Source: Flavobacteriaceae bacterium
GTDB taxonomy: Bacteria > Bacteroidota > Bacteroidia > Flavobacteriales > Flavobacteriaceae
Assembly (NCBI GenBank): GCA_028284005.1
Contig: JANQSO010000004.1
Coordinates: 1 to 64,000, forward strand
Length of the DNA stretch: 64,000 bases
Direction: 5' to 3'
How positions within the stretch are numbered: position 1 is the stretch's first letter; each line of letters begins with the position of its first letter. The position numbers and the translations under genes were made by a program. The notes under the pieces are model-generated. The model ran no database searches and had not been told where the DNA came from. It saw only the letters and a list, made by a program, of their open reading frames with translations. Below, in pieces: positions 42,731 to 52,594 of this stretch.

Positions 42731-44581
42731 TTATTCCTCAACTTTATCCAATTCAACTTTCAGGTTATTTATAATAAATTGTTGGCGGTCCGGTGTATTC
42801 TTGCCCATATAAAAAGACAAGAGTTCTTCAATGCTCATGGATCTGTCCAGCATGACCGGGTCCAAACGGATATCTGCACCTATAAAATGTACAAATTCGT
42901 CCGGGGAGATTTCACCTAATCCCTTGAAACGGGTGATCTCGGGTTTTGGCTTCAGTTTTTCGACAGCATTCATACGTTCTTCTTCTGAATAGCAATAAAT
43001 GGTCTCTTTTTTATTTCGAACGCGAAACAATGGCGTTTGTAAGATGTACAAATGACCCTCTTTGATCAATTCGGGAAAGAACTGAAGAAAAAATGTTATC
43101 AGCAGCAACCGAATGTGCATTCCGTCCACATCGGCATCAGTTGCGATCACAATGTTATTGTACCGAAGATCTTCGAGTGATTCTTCAATATTCAAGGCTG
43201 CTTGCAACAAATTGAATTCTTCGTTCTCATAGACTATCTTTTTTGAAAGTCCGAAGCTGTTCAACGGTTTTCCTTTTAAGCTGAAAACTGCCTGAGTATT
43301 TACATCCCGGCTTTTGGTAATGCTTCCGCTTGCAGAGTCCCCCTCTGTGATGAACAGGGTTGTTTCCAGGTTTCGTTCATTCTTTAAATCCCCCAAATGT
43401 ACCCTGCAATCCCGTAATTTCTTATTGTGAAGGTTTGCTTTTTTAGCTCGGTCCTTTGCCAGTTTCCTGATTCCGGAAAGTTCTTTTCGTTCCCGCTCGG
43501 CCTGCATGATCTTTCGCTGGATCTTTTCGGCAGTGTCTGCGTTCTTGTGTAGAAAATTATCCAGTTGGGTCTTTACAAAATCATTGATAAAAGTTCGTAC
43601 AGTAGGCAATTTACCTCCCATATCTGTAGAGCCGAGCTTGGTTTTTGTCTGACTCTCAAAAACAGGCTCCATTACTTTAATGCTGATCGCGGAAATAATG
43701 GATTTTCGTATATCACTGGCATCATAATTCTTACCGTAGAACTCTCGTATGGTTTTCACCAGAGCTTCCCTGAAGGCCGAGAGATGCGTTCCTCCCTGAG
43801 TAGTATTTTGTCCATTCACAAAGCTGTGGTATTCTTCACTGTATTGGGTCTTGCTGTGTGTAATGGCAATTTCAATGTCATCTCCCCGCAAGTGTATCAC
43901 CGGATAAAGCATATCTTCGGAAGAGGTATTGTCTTCCAACAGGTCTTTTAATCCATTTTCCGAAACAAATTTTTCTCCGTTGAAATCTATGGTCAACCCC
44001 GGATTGAGGTAAACATAGTTTTTAAGCATTTTTGAAACATATTCACTTCGAAACTTGTAGTTCTTAAAAATACTCTCATCCGGAATAAAAATTACTTTCG
44101 TTCCTTTTCGTTTGGTAGATGCTTCAATTGCAGAATCTTCGGTAAGTTCACCCTGATTGAACTCGGCATATTTTATTTGATTGTCACGAACAGATTCAAC
44201 CCTGAAATAGGTTGACAATGCATTTACAGCTTTTGTTCCTACTCCATTGAGCCCTACCGATTTTTTAAATGCACGGGTATCGTACTTCCCTCCGGTATTC
44301 ATTTTTGAAACTACATCCACAACCTTCCCTAAGGGGATTCCCCGCCCGTAGTCACGTACTTTTACCTCTTTATCTTTGATGCGGATCTCAATGGTTTTAC
44401 CGGACCCCATTACAAACTCATCTATACAATTATCAATTACTTCCTTGAGTAAAATATAGATTCCGTCATCCGGAGAAGAGCCATCTCCTAATTTACCAAT
44501 GTACATTCCGGGACGCATACGAATATGCTCCTTCCAGTCCAGTGAGCGTATGTTCTCTTCGGTATATTGTGTCTTTGCCAT
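42731..44581 (-). CDS. parE: DNA topoisomerase IV subunit B (ParE)
   Basis: A 616-residue protein. The GHKL ATPase domain has [12 protein letters not shown] (Asn/Asp for Mg-ATP), [11 protein letters not shown] and [13 protein letters not shown]; the TOPRIM domain has [12 protein letters not shown] and [19 protein letters not shown]. Length (about 620) fits ParE rather than the longer GyrB. It supplies ATPase and metal sites for the ParC subunit encoded 2 bases downstream. The upstream 156 bases before ychF hold its promoter. Confidence 0.93.
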   Translation of the reverse strand: MAKTQYTEENIRSLDWKEHIRMRPGMYIGKLGDGSSPDDGIYILLKEVIDNCIDEFVMGSGKTIEIRIKDKEVKVRDYGRGIPLGKVVDVVSKMNTGGKYDTRAFKKSVGLNGVGTKAVNALSTYFRVESVRDNQIKYAEFNQGELTEDSAIEASTKRKGTKVIFIPDESIFKNYKFRSEYVSKMLKNYVYLNPGLTIDFNGEKFVSENGLKDLLEDNTSSEDMLYPVIHLRGDDIEIAITHSKTQYSEEYHSFVNGQNTTQGGTHLSAFREALVKTIREFYGKNYDASDIRKSIISAISIKVMEPVFESQTKTKLGSTDMGGKLPTVRTFINDFVKTQLDNFLHKNADTAEKIQRKIMQAERERKELSGIRKLAKDRAKKANLHNKKLRDCRVHLGDLKNERNLETTLFITEGDSASGSITKSRDVNTQAVFSLKGKPLNSFGLSKKIVYENEEFNLLQAALNIEESLEDLRYNNIVIATDADVDGMHIRLLLITFFLQFFPELIKEGHLYILQTPLFRVRNKKETIYCYSEEERMNAVEKLKPKPEITRFKGLGEISPDEFVHFIGADIRLDPVMLDRSMSIEELLSFYMGKNTPDRQQFIINNLKVELDKVEE

Positions 44582-44737
44582 AAAACCTTGTGAATGGTCG
44601 ATAAATATAGAAGTTCACGCACAAAATTGAAACCCAAAACAGCTAAAGTAATTAACAATTGCAGGGTAAAAATTGTTAGTAAGATTAGGAGTACAAAAGT
44701 GTATGTAAAAGGTGATTAATTAAGAGATACTTAAGAT

Positions 44738-45832
44738 CTATACATTAAATCGAAAATGCATTACGTCTCCATCTTGTACCACATATTCTTTCCCTTCTAC
44801 ACCAAGCTTTCCAGCTTCACGAACTTTAGCCTCACTTCCAAAGCTTGCAAAGTCTTCATACTTAATTACTTCGGCACGAATAAAGCCTTTTTCAAAGTCG
44901 GTATGAATAACCCCTGCAGCCTGTGGTGCTGTAGCTCCCACGGGAATGGTCCATGCACGTACCTCTTTAGGGCCGGCTGTGAAATAGGTTTGTAAATTCA
45001 ATAAACTATAGGCTCCGCGAATGAGCTTTGCGGAACCGGGTTCTTCTAGTCCCAGGTCCTCGAGGAACATCTGCCGTTCTTCAAAAGTTTCTAATTCAGT
45101 AATATCTGCTTCGGTACCAACTGCCAGTATGATGACCTCTGCATTTTCATTTGCAACAGCTTTTTTAACTTTTTCGACATATTCATTTCCGGTAGCGGCT
45201 GCATTTTCATCTACATTACAAACATACATTACCGGCTTATCGGTAATAAATTGCATTTGGTTGATATATTCTTCACGTTCAGCTTCAGTAAGTTCAATAG
45301 CACGGACAGAGATACCCGCTTCCAGGCCGGACTTTACTTTCTGCAACGCGGCTTCTTCTTTCATGGCTTCTTTGTTTCCGGTTCTGGCAGCCCGTTTCAC
45401 CTTTTCAAGTTTCTTCTCCGTGGTTTCAAGGTCCTTTAACTGTAGTTCGATATCGATCGTTTCTTTATCCCTAACCGGGTCCACACTTCCATCTACATGA
45501 ACAATGTTATCATTGTCAAAACAGCGCAGTACATGCAAAATAGCATCGGTCTCACGAATATTTCCAAGAAATTGGTTTCCCAGGCCTTCTCCTTTACTGG
45601 CTCCTTTAACTAATCCGGCAATATCTACAATCTCAACAGTAGCAGGCAGTACACGTTCCGGGTTTACCAATTCTTCCAACTTAACCAAACGGGCATCAGG
45701 GACATTTACCACTCCAATATTGGGTTCGATAGTACAAAAAGGGAAATTTGCACTTTGCGCCTTTGCGTTAGATAGACAATTGAAAAGAGTGGATTTTCCA
45801 ACATTGGGCAATCCTACAATACCTGCTTTCAT
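44738..45832 (-). CDS. ychF: Obg-like GTPase/ATPase YchF
   Basis: A 364-residue protein. G1 is GLPNVGKSTLFNCL (residues 7-20), G3 VDIAGLVKGASKGEGLG, and the characteristic helical coiled-coil insert follows (KKLEKVKRAARTG). The C-terminal TGS domain carries RAWTIPVGATAPQAAGVIHTDFEKGFIRAEVI. YchF binds ATP rather than GTP and is associated with ribosomes and oxidative stress responses in other bacteria. It is a single gene with 156 bases before parE; no stem-loop terminator was seen between them. Confidence 0.95.
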   Translation of the reverse strand: MKAGIVGLPNVGKSTLFNCLSNAKAQSANFPFCTIEPNIGVVNVPDARLVKLEELVNPERVLPATVEIVDIAGLVKGASKGEGLGNQFLGNIRETDAILHVLRCFDNDNIVHVDGSVDPVRDKETIDIELQLKDLETTEKKLEKVKRAARTGNKEAMKEEAALQKVKSGLEAGISVRAIELTEAEREEYINQMQFITDKPVMYVCNVDENAAATGNEYVEKVKKAVANENAEVIILAVGTEADITELETFEERQMFLEDLGLEEPGSAKLIRGAYSLLNLQTYFTAGPKEVRAWTIPVGATAPQAAGVIHTDFEKGFIRAEVIKYEDFASFGSEAKVREAGKLGVEGKEYVVQDGDVMHFRFNV

Positions 45833-45966
45833 CCTTTAAAAATTTTGAGGTGCAAATATACATCTTCAAAGAAATATATAGCAGCTTTTACCACTACATT
45901 TCAGAAAACATTGAGAATATTTCAGTAACTTTATAAATGACTATTTAATTTTAAAAAATCTGGATC

Positions 45967-46452
45967 ATGAAAAAAATAATTACACTAACCTTATTTGCCT
46001 GCTTCACTTTTGTCTTTTCCGTCCAATCGCAGGAAAACAAAACTGTTAAAGAAGAATCTACCGTAAAACGTGTTATTAAAAAAGAAGGCAGTAAGGTAAT
46101 TGTTAAAGAAACCGAGGAAGTAAAAAAGGAGACAGGAGCTGTTATTGTTGAAGGGAATGAAGAAGAGAACCAAACATTTAGTGAAGCTACTAAAAAAGAT
46201 GATAAAGAGAACGTACTGGTAGATGAAGTCAATGTTGATGAAAAGAATGAAGCTTTGATAGCAGCTGAAAAAAAGCGTCAGGAAGACGAACTTAAAAAAT
46301 CCATCGAAGCTGCTAAAGCCGAAGCTGAGGCACAACGGAAAATGCTCGAAGAAAAAAATGCGCAACGGCTTAAGGAATTAGAAGAAAATAGAAAAAGACT
46401 TGAAAGACGAGGTAAGGGAACCGGGAAGCTTAAAAAAAAGAAAGGGAACTAA
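45967..46452 (+). CDS. Secreted Lys/Glu-rich coiled-coil protein
   Basis: A 161-residue protein with a signal peptide (MKKIITLTLFACFTFVFSVQSQ, cleavage around residue 22). The mature part is almost only charged residues: tracts such as VKKETGAVIVEGNEEE and a C-terminal helix (IAAEKKRQEDELKKSIEAAKAEAEAQRK) with heptad-like spacing, ending in KKKKG. It probably forms a coiled coil in the periplasm or outside. I know no function for such proteins. Its stop overlaps the end of the hydrolase gene by 4 bases on the other strand. Confidence 0.6.
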   Translation: MKKIITLTLFACFTFVFSVQSQENKTVKEESTVKRVIKKEGSKVIVKETEEVKKETGAVIVEGNEEENQTFSEATKKDDKENVLVDEVNVDEKNEALIAAEKKRQEDELKKSIEAAKAEAEAQRKMLEEKNAQRLKELEENRKRLERRGKGTGKLKKKKGN

Positions 46453-47246
46453 TTGAGTAACTTGTCGATCTTCTCCTGATACGCTGGAAATTCCATCAAA
46501 TTGTTGTGGTTTCCACGCGGAATAACTACAAAATCCAATTGCTCGGCAGGGATAATCGCTGTGAGTTTTTTACATGACTCTATTGGAACCACGGCATCAT
46601 CTGTGCCGTGAAAAATGGTTATAGGACAATTCACGTCTCCAATATAATTATGTGTCTTAAATTTATATTTCAATAAATATTTTACCGGAAGAATGGGAAA
46701 CCTGCTTTTGGCAACGTCTTCCATACTGTAGAAAGGTGTTTCCAAAATAAGCCCTTTTGGGTTGTTGGCAGAAGCAACAAACACTGCAAGATTGGTTCCT
46801 AATGACCTTCCATAGACAATTATTTCATCTTCCTGGAACTTTTTCAGCAGATAATTGTAGAACAACTGAGCATCTGTAAGGAGTGCCTTTTCGGATAATT
46901 TTCCATTACTTTTTCCGTAAGTTCGATAATCCATTACTACAACATCATAATCAAACTGTGTAAAATAGGACGTGATCACACCCCATCGTGACAGATCTCC
47001 TGCATTACCATGAAAATAAAGGATTACTCCTTTTGGATTTTCAGTTTTAAAATGAATTGCATTCAAACGAGCACCATCACCTGTTTCTACAAAAAATTCT
47101 TCAAAAGAGTGTTCGAAATTATAGACATAATCCAACGGTAGTTTTGTGGGTAAGAAGATGAGCTTTTCTTGCATAAAATAGGTCAATGTTATAACAAAAG
47201 CGAACACAAAGCCGACAACTAAAATACTTTTTTTAAGGATCCTCAT
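46449..47246 (-). CDS. Alpha/beta hydrolase, membrane-anchored (copy 1)
   Basis: A 265-residue protein anchored by an N-terminal span (residues 7-27). The ABHD13/BEM46-like fold shows GVILYFHGNAGD (oxyanion loop), the nucleophile elbow YGRSLGTN (GxSxG form), FHGTDDAVVPIESC for the Asp and PRGNHNNL for the His. Enzymes of this group are thought to be esterases or lipases; the substrate is unknown. It is 1 base after a second gene of the same type, with which it shares all motifs, so the pair arose by tandem duplication. Confidence 0.82.
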   Translation of the reverse strand: MRILKKSILVVGFVFAFVITLTYFMQEKLIFLPTKLPLDYVYNFEHSFEEFFVETGDGARLNAIHFKTENPKGVILYFHGNAGDLSRWGVITSYFTQFDYDVVVMDYRTYGKSNGKLSEKALLTDAQLFYNYLLKKFQEDEIIVYGRSLGTNLAVFVASANNPKGLILETPFYSMEDVAKSRFPILPVKYLLKYKFKTHNYIGDVNCPITIFHGTDDAVVPIESCKKLTAIIPAEQLDFVVIPRGNHNNLMEFPAYQEKIDKLLN

Positions 47247-47247
47247 G

Positions 47248-48108
47248 CTATCTTTTAGCTGAATGTTTTACACGTAAGCTGGTAGTGGAAAGGTCTATCT
47301 CGGTATCTTTTGAAGTAATGATCTCTTCCAGTATCTTGTGGTATTCTTCAAAGTTGTTCAGGTTTTTGTGCCCTCCTCCTATCACAGGGTATAAACGTGT
47401 TTGCTTTGGTTTTATTTGAGATAATTTTACACTGCTTTTAAAAGGAATAAGTTTGTCCTGCGTTCCATGAATGATCCTAACCGGGCAATTTACATATTTG
47501 AGCCATTTATAGGTTGGCATGGGATACCTCAAAATTACAGATAGTGGCATAAAAGGCATATAGCGTCCTGTAACCTTCGTAAGGCTATAGTAGGGAGCAT
47601 CCAAAATAAGCATTTTCGGGTTGTTCATAGAGGCCAGTTTGGTAGCAAAGCCCGAACCTAATGAACGCCCGTAGAGTATTATATATTTTTCCTGTACGCG
47701 TTCCCTTATTTTATTGTAAATATACTGCAGGTCATGCTTAATCGCCTTTTGGGAACGTTTTCCCGTGCTTTTTCCAAAACCACGGTAATCTACCATGATG
47801 ACATCGTGCTTGTTCCTGGTAAAATCTACTGCAAACTTTCCCCAGCCTTTTATACTTTTTGAATTTCCTTTTAGATACAATACTACGCCCAACGGGTTCT
47901 CCACCCTAAAATGAAGTCCGTTAATAATGGCTCCGTCCCGGGTCTCTATATTATACTCTTCTACGATTTGATTTTCATAAAAGAACTGAAAGTCTTTAGG
48001 AAGTTTTTCCGGTTTGAATAAAAAATATTCCTGCAAATAATACAACAGGATACTTATAACAATATAAATTGCCAAAACAATAAGAAGAATACGTAACCAA
48101 ACCGGCAT
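47248..48108 (-). CDS. Alpha/beta hydrolase, membrane-anchored (copy 2)
   Basis: Chosen start is the ATG at 48108 (MPVWLRILLIVL), giving 286 residues and a membrane anchor at about 4-24; a longer frame from 48204 would cross the terminator hairpin at 48160-48192 and is rejected. Motifs: GVVLYLKGNSKS, YGRSLGSGFATKLA with the Ser nucleophile, IIHGTQDKLIPF and GGGHKNL. C-terminally it has a charged extension (about 25 residues). It is the upstream partner of the hydrolase at 46449. The products are likely in the inner membrane, with the catalytic domain on the periplasmic or cytoplasmic side depending on topology, which I cannot fix. Confidence 0.82.
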   Translation of the reverse strand: MPVWLRILLIVLAIYIVISILLYYLQEYFLFKPEKLPKDFQFFYENQIVEEYNIETRDGAIINGLHFRVENPLGVVLYLKGNSKSIKGWGKFAVDFTRNKHDVIMVDYRGFGKSTGKRSQKAIKHDLQYIYNKIRERVQEKYIILYGRSLGSGFATKLASMNNPKMLILDAPYYSLTKVTGRYMPFMPLSVILRYPMPTYKWLKYVNCPVRIIHGTQDKLIPFKSSVKLSQIKPKQTRLYPVIGGGHKNLNNFEEYHKILEEIITSKDTEIDLSTTSLRVKHSAKR

Positions 48109-48159
48109 CTGTTGCTTTTGCTTTAAAAATACAAAATTAAAAGATGTGTCTCTGCAAAT

Positions 48160-48192
48160 AAAAAACCCTCTAAGATTCTTAGAGGGTTTTTT
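48160..48192 (-). terminator. Rho-independent terminator after the ferredoxin gene
   Basis: CCCTCTAAG (48166-48174) pairs with CTTAGAGGG (48178-48186) around a 3-base loop, with A-tract before and T-tract after. In the minus direction it terminates the ferredoxin gene 29 bases past its stop and separates it from the hydrolase pair. Confidence 0.85.
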
Positions 48193-48214
48193 ATACACGA
48201 TCACATGGTATCAT

Positions 48215-48565
48215 CTATTCGCGATGCATGAATTTTTGTTTTCCTAAAAGTGTTTCTTCACTCTCTACATTATCTTCATCGGGAATACAACAGTCTACAG
48301 GACATACGGCTGCACACTGAGGTTCTTCATGAAAACCTTTGCATTCCGTACATTTATCCGGAACAATGTAATAGATCTCATCGCTTACGGGTTCCTGGGT
48401 CTCATCTGCATCTACAGCCTTTCCATTAGGCAGAACTACCTGCCCTTCCAGGTCGGTCCCATCTGCATAGCGCCAATCATCTGCTCCTTCGTAGATAGCA
48501 GTATTAGGGCACTCGGGCTCACAGGCACCGCAATTAATACATTCATCTGTTATTATAATTGCCAT
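48215..48565 (-). CDS. 4Fe-4S dicluster ferredoxin
   Basis: Start at the ATG at 48565, giving 116 residues that begin [15 protein letters not shown]; the longer frame from 48721 overlaps the divergent gene and is rejected. Two cluster motifs are clear: [12 protein letters not shown] (residues 9-20) and [21 protein letters not shown], a spaced CxxC-N8-CxxxCP form. Between them lies a 50-residue insert. It transfers electrons at low potential; the partner is not known. It diverges from the LuxC-like reductase gene with 64 bases between start codons, a shared promoter region and, as I recall, a conserved pairing in Bacteroidota. Confidence 0.9.
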   Translation of the reverse strand: MAIIITDECINCGACEPECPNTAIYEGADDWRYADGTDLEGQVVLPNGKAVDADETQEPVSDEIYYIVPDKCTECKGFHEEPQCAAVCPVDCCIPDEDNVESEETLLGKQKFMHRE

Positions 48566-48629
48566 CGATTTTTCTTTTTCTAACTTTGCCGCAAATTTAA
48601 TGCCTATAAAGGGCATCTCCAAACTTAGT

Positions 48630-49682
48630 ATGCAATTACAACAAAGAATTAACGCATTTGTTATTTTGGGTCGGTTTTTAGGGCAGTTTGCTTCAGAAAA
48701 AACCGCAAAACAAATTGACATTCCTCATAATAATTCCTTCTATGATGGGATGTTTCAGCAATTAGAATTAGCTAAAAGCCATAATGGCTGGTTCACTCAT
48801 GAGAATTTAAGGTCTGCCTGTAAAAGTTGGTCCGAAGCACTTTCCGAAGAGAAACTTCAGCAATGGGTCTCTAATTATTCTATACCCGAAAGAGCACCTA
48901 AGACCGTTGCAGTTGTTATGGCAGGAAATATTCCTTTGGTAGGGTTTCACGATTTCCTTTCGGTATTGATCACCGGAAATAAAGTATTGGGAAAATTATC
49001 TTCCAATGATGAACAACTCCTTCCCTACCTTTCCAAATATCTGATCGTCCTGGAACCTGAATTTGAAGAATTCATTTCTTTTACAGAAGAGAAACTGGAA
49101 GGTTTTGATGCTGTAATTGCTACCGGAAGCAACAATACGGCTCGTTATTTTGACTATTATTTTGGGAAATACCCTAACATTATTCGGAGAAACCGAAATT
49201 CTGTCGCGGTACTTACAGGAGATGAAACTCCACAACAGATTGAATCTCTTGCAGATGATATTTTCAGATATTTTGGGTTAGGTTGCCGGAATGTTTCAAA
49301 GATCTACGTTCCGGAAGACTACAATTTTGATACCTTCTTCAACGGAATGTTCTCGTGGAAAGAGATCATTAACAATAATAAATACATAAATAACTACGAT
49401 TACAATAAAGCAGTATACCTAATGAGTTCTGCTGCGTTATTGGATAATGAATTCCTGTTGTTGAAAGAGGATACCGGCTTTTCTTCCCCTATTTCTGTGG
49501 TTTTTTATGAATACTACAAGGATACTTCGGCTTTAAATAAAAAACTTTTGGAAGCTGAAGATCATATACAATGTATAGTTTCTAAGGATCACATCCCTTT
49601 TGGCAGCACACAAACCCCACAACTGGATGACTATGCAGACGGTATTGATACAATTGATTTTTTGTTGAATTTATCTAAATAA
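48630..49682 (+). CDS. LuxC-like acyl-CoA reductase
   Basis: Preferred start is the ATG at 48630 ([14 protein letters not shown]), giving 350 residues; the ATG at 48600 would add ten residues. It belongs to the acyl-CoA reductase (LuxC) branch of the aldehyde dehydrogenase superfamily: [18 protein letters not shown] (about 93-110), [13 protein letters not shown], and the catalytic Cys219 in [14 protein letters not shown]. The enzyme reduces an activated acyl group to an aldehyde using NADPH. There is no luciferase gene. The divergent ferredoxin and the downstream serC/serA suggest a metabolic role; no substrate is predicted from the sequence. Confidence 0.82.
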   Translation: MQLQQRINAFVILGRFLGQFASEKTAKQIDIPHNNSFYDGMFQQLELAKSHNGWFTHENLRSACKSWSEALSEEKLQQWVSNYSIPERAPKTVAVVMAGNIPLVGFHDFLSVLITGNKVLGKLSSNDEQLLPYLSKYLIVLEPEFEEFISFTEEKLEGFDAVIATGSNNTARYFDYYFGKYPNIIRRNRNSVAVLTGDETPQQIESLADDIFRYFGLGCRNVSKIYVPEDYNFDTFFNGMFSWKEIINNNKYINNYDYNKAVYLMSSAALLDNEFLLLKEDTGFSSPISVVFYEYYKDTSALNKKLLEAEDHIQCIVSKDHIPFGSTQTPQLDDYADGIDTIDFLLNLSK

Positions 49683-49747
49683 AATTCAATTATTTACCCA
49701 AATTTTCTTGTATAATTCACATCTTTGCAGTTAACTAATTTAGTCAA

Positions 49748-50815
49748 ATGAAAAAACATAATTTTAGTGCAGGACCTTGCGTCTTACCTCAATCTGTTAT
49801 GCAAAAAGCTTCAGAGGCGGTAGTCAACTTCAACGGTCTAAACCTTTCACTTATAGAGATCTCCCACAGAAGTAAAGATTTTGTAACCGTAATGGAAAGT
49901 GCCAGGGAATTGGCCCTGGAACATTTGGGACTTCAAAATAAGGGATATAAAGCATTGTTTTTGCAAGGCGGAGCCAGTATGGAATTTTTAATGACCGCCT
50001 ACAATCTATTAGAGAAAAAGGCAGCATATTTAAATACGGGAGCCTGGTCTGATAAAGCAATCAAGGAAGCTAAAACATTTGGAGAAATAGTTGAGGTAGC
50101 CTCTTCTAAAGATCATAATTTCAATTATATACCTAAAAATTACATAGTTCCTTCTGATGCAGATTATTTTCACTGTACCAGTAACAATACAATTTTTGGA
50201 ACGCAAATGCAGGATTTTCCTGAAACAAACGTCCCGCTGGTTTGTGATATGAGCAGCGATATCTTTTCACGACAATTAGATTTTTCGAGGTTTGACCTTA
50301 TTTATGCAGGGGCTCAAAAGAATATGGGGCCGGCAGGAACCACACTGGTTGTTGTAAAAGAGGCTATTTTAGGAAAAGTTTCTCGAGATATTCCATCCAT
50401 GTTAAACTACAAAGTGCATATAGACAAAGACAGTATGTTTAATACCCCGGCTGTCTTCCCTGTGTATGTGTCTTTATTGACCCTGGAATGGTTAAAAGAA
50501 AAAGGAGGTATCCCGGCAATCGAAGAAATAAATACCCAAAAAGCCGATCTGTTATATTCGGAAATCGATAGAAACCCTTTGTTTAAAGGATTTGTTACAA
50601 ACAAAGAAGACCGTTCAAAAATGAATGCTACCTTTAATTTGGTGAATGAGGACCACAAAGACCGTTTTGACGCTTTATGGAAAGAAGCAGGAATTAACGG
50701 TTTGAACGGCCATAGAAGTGTTGGTGGCTACAGGGCATCCATGTATAATGCACTTACTTTGGAAAGTGTTAAGGTGTTAGTGGATGTGATGAAAGAATTT
50801 GAAAGAAAAGCGTAA
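49748..50815 (+). CDS. serC: Phosphoserine aminotransferase
   Basis: A 355-residue class V aminotransferase. FSAGPCVLPQSV is the typical start; EISHRSKDF, FLQGGASMEF and the PLP-lysine motif DLIYAGAQKNMGPAG (Lys at about 190) follow; NGHRSVGGYRASMYNA is near the end. It converts 3-phosphohydroxypyruvate to phosphoserine with glutamate. serA follows after 25 bases, so the two steps are coexpressed. A CATCTTTG box at 49720-49727 could be the -7 promoter element. Confidence 0.94.
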   Translation: MKKHNFSAGPCVLPQSVMQKASEAVVNFNGLNLSLIEISHRSKDFVTVMESARELALEHLGLQNKGYKALFLQGGASMEFLMTAYNLLEKKAAYLNTGAWSDKAIKEAKTFGEIVEVASSKDHNFNYIPKNYIVPSDADYFHCTSNNTIFGTQMQDFPETNVPLVCDMSSDIFSRQLDFSRFDLIYAGAQKNMGPAGTTLVVVKEAILGKVSRDIPSMLNYKVHIDKDSMFNTPAVFPVYVSLLTLEWLKEKGGIPAIEEINTQKADLLYSEIDRNPLFKGFVTNKEDRSKMNATFNLVNEDHKDRFDALWKEAGINGLNGHRSVGGYRASMYNALTLESVKVLVDVMKEFERKA

Positions 50816-50840
50816 TTAAAAAATAAACAGTAGAATTATA

Positions 50841-51797
50841 ATGAAAGTATTAGCAAACGACGGAATTTCACAATCGGGAATTGATGCCCTCGAAAAGGCC
50901 GGAATTGAAGTTATAACTACAAAAGTAGCTCAGGAGCAGCTTGTTAATTACATCAACGAACACGAAATAGATGTGGTGCTGGTACGCAGTGCAACCAAAG
51001 TTCGTAAAGATGTCATAGATGCCTGTCCAAGCTTAAAGATAATTGGCCGTGGTGGAGTTGGTATGGATAATATTGATGTGGAGTACGCACGTGAAAAAGG
51101 ACTGGAAGTTATAAACACTCCTGCCGCATCTTCTGCTTCTGTTGCCGAATTGGTATTTGCACACCTGTTTGGCGGAGTTCGTTATTTACACGATGCGAAC
51201 CGCAATATGCCTTTGGATGGTGACAGCCGTTTTAAGGACCTCAAGAAGAACTATGCCGGAGGAAATGAGTTAAGAGGCAAAACAATAGGGATCATTGGTT
51301 TGGGACGTATTGGACAGGAAGTCGCAAAAATAGCTCTTGGCTGTGGTATGAGAGTTATTGCAAGTGATAGTTATGTAGGTGAAGCGAATATCACTCTTGA
51401 ATTTTACGATGGACAAAAGGTAACCCTGAAAATTAAAACCGAGCCTATTTCAGAATTGATTAAACATAGTGATTTTATTACACTTCACGTTCCGGCACAG
51501 GAGGATTATATCATTGGAAAAAAGGAAATTGAACAGATGAAAAATGGCGCAGCGATCATCAATGCTGCACGTGGAGGTGTTATTGACGAAGTAGCTTTAA
51601 TAGAAGCTTTGGATAGCGGAAAGCTTTCTTTTGCAGGTTTAGACACTTTTGAAGAAGAACCTACTCCCGCCGTCAAAGTACTAATGAATCATAAGATATC
51701 TTTAAGTCCACACATTGGTGCTGCCACACAAGAAGCCCAGGATAGGATTGGCACAGAACTTGCAGAGCAGATCGTATCTATATTAAACCGGGCTTAG
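50841..51797 (+). CDS. serA: D-3-phosphoglycerate dehydrogenase
   Basis: A 318-residue D-2-hydroxyacid dehydrogenase. The NAD motif is [21 protein letters not shown] (about 153-173), the catalytic residues are Arg in NAARGGVID, Glu in TFEEEP and His in [10 protein letters not shown]. The form is short: it lacks the C-terminal ACT domain of E. coli SerA, so serine feedback by that route is not expected. With serC it oxidises 3-phosphoglycerate toward serine. Among the D-2-hydroxyacid dehydrogenases the assignment rests on the serC neighbour. Confidence 0.9.
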   Translation: MKVLANDGISQSGIDALEKAGIEVITTKVAQEQLVNYINEHEIDVVLVRSATKVRKDVIDACPSLKIIGRGGVGMDNIDVEYAREKGLEVINTPAASSASVAELVFAHLFGGVRYLHDANRNMPLDGDSRFKDLKKNYAGGNELRGKTIGIIGLGRIGQEVAKIALGCGMRVIASDSYVGEANITLEFYDGQKVTLKIKTEPISELIKHSDFITLHVPAQEDYIIGKKEIEQMKNGAAIINAARGGVIDEVALIEALDSGKLSFAGLDTFEEEPTPAVKVLMNHKISLSPHIGAATQEAQDRIGTELAEQIVSILNRA

Positions 51798-51841
51798 TAT
51801 ATAATTTTATATATTTAGCTTTTAACACTTAAAACGTAAAA

Positions 51842-52477
51842 ATGGCAGGACTATTAGATTTATTAAACAGCGACTTAGGAAAACAAATTATTAGCGGTGT
51901 AAGTAATGACACACACCAACCTGAAAATAAGACGGCAGAAGTAGTATCCATGGCGCTTCCTCTTTTAATGGGAGCAATGAAACGAAATGCCTCAAAACCG
52001 GAAGGAGCAGCCGGACTTATGAATGCTCTAAACAGCAAACACGACGGAAGTATTCTCGATAATTTAGGAGGCCTTTTTGGAGGAGGTGTCAATGAAGAAG
52101 TAAAAGTAGACGGCCTGGGAATATTGGGACATGTATTAGGAGGTTCACAAGACAATGTTGTAGGAGCTCTTTCAAAAAAGTCCGGAATGGACAGTGGCTC
52201 AGTAATGCAGATCCTTTCCGTTATAGCACCAATCGTTCTTGGCTATTTAGGGAAACAAACCAAACAGCAAAATGTACAATCTCAATCCGGCCTGGACGGA
52301 CTCTTAGGCGGAATGCTGGGCGGAGGCCGTAAACAGCAAAAAAAACAACAAAGCCTTATTGAAACACTGCTGGATGGTGATGGAGACGGCAGCGTTGTAG
52401 ATGATATTGCCGGAATGGTATTAAATAGCGGCTCTAAAAAAGGAGGCGGATTACTAGGCGGATTATTTGGAAGATAA
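51842..52477 (+). CDS. DUF937 family protein with Gly-rich C-terminus
   Basis: A 211-residue protein of the DUF937 (YidB-like) family: MAGLLDLLNSDLGKQIISGVS at the start, VVSMALPLLMGAMKRNA, and MDSGSVMQILSVIAPIVLGYLGKQ in the middle. The C-terminal 75 residues alternate Gln/Lys runs with Gly and Leu patches (LLGGMLGGGRKQQ, GGGLLGGLFGR). The family forms helical bundles of unknown function. It follows serA after 44 bases and ends in a terminator. Confidence 0.85.
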   Translation: MAGLLDLLNSDLGKQIISGVSNDTHQPENKTAEVVSMALPLLMGAMKRNASKPEGAAGLMNALNSKHDGSILDNLGGLFGGGVNEEVKVDGLGILGHVLGGSQDNVVGALSKKSGMDSGSVMQILSVIAPIVLGYLGKQTKQQNVQSQSGLDGLLGGMLGGGRKQQKKQQSLIETLLDGDGDGSVVDDIAGMVLNSGSKKGGGLLGGLFGR

Positions 52478-52502
52478 TCCATCGCACCGGCGACAATTTT
52501 AC

Positions 52503-52529
52503 AAAACCACGTTTCTACGTGGTTTTTTT
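52503..52529 (+). terminator. Rho-independent terminator after DUF937
   Basis: ACCACGT (52506-52512) pairs with ACGTGGT (52517-52523), loop of 4, followed by seven T. It ends the serC-serA-DUF937 unit. Confidence 0.85.
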
Positions 52530-52594
52530 GTTAAAGGCCGTTAAAATAGTACTTCACAAGTGAATTGTTTCGTAACTTTATAAAAATTGATGCC

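Noticed and set aside
48109..48204. N-terminal extension of the second hydrolase to an ATG at 48204
   Set aside because: It would translate through the terminator hairpin of the ferredoxin gene and has no membrane-anchor logic; the start at 48108 gives a normal anchored hydrolase.
48566..48721. N-terminal extension of the ferredoxin to 48721
   Set aside because: It overlaps the divergent reductase gene and puts 52 unrelated residues before a typical ferredoxin start.
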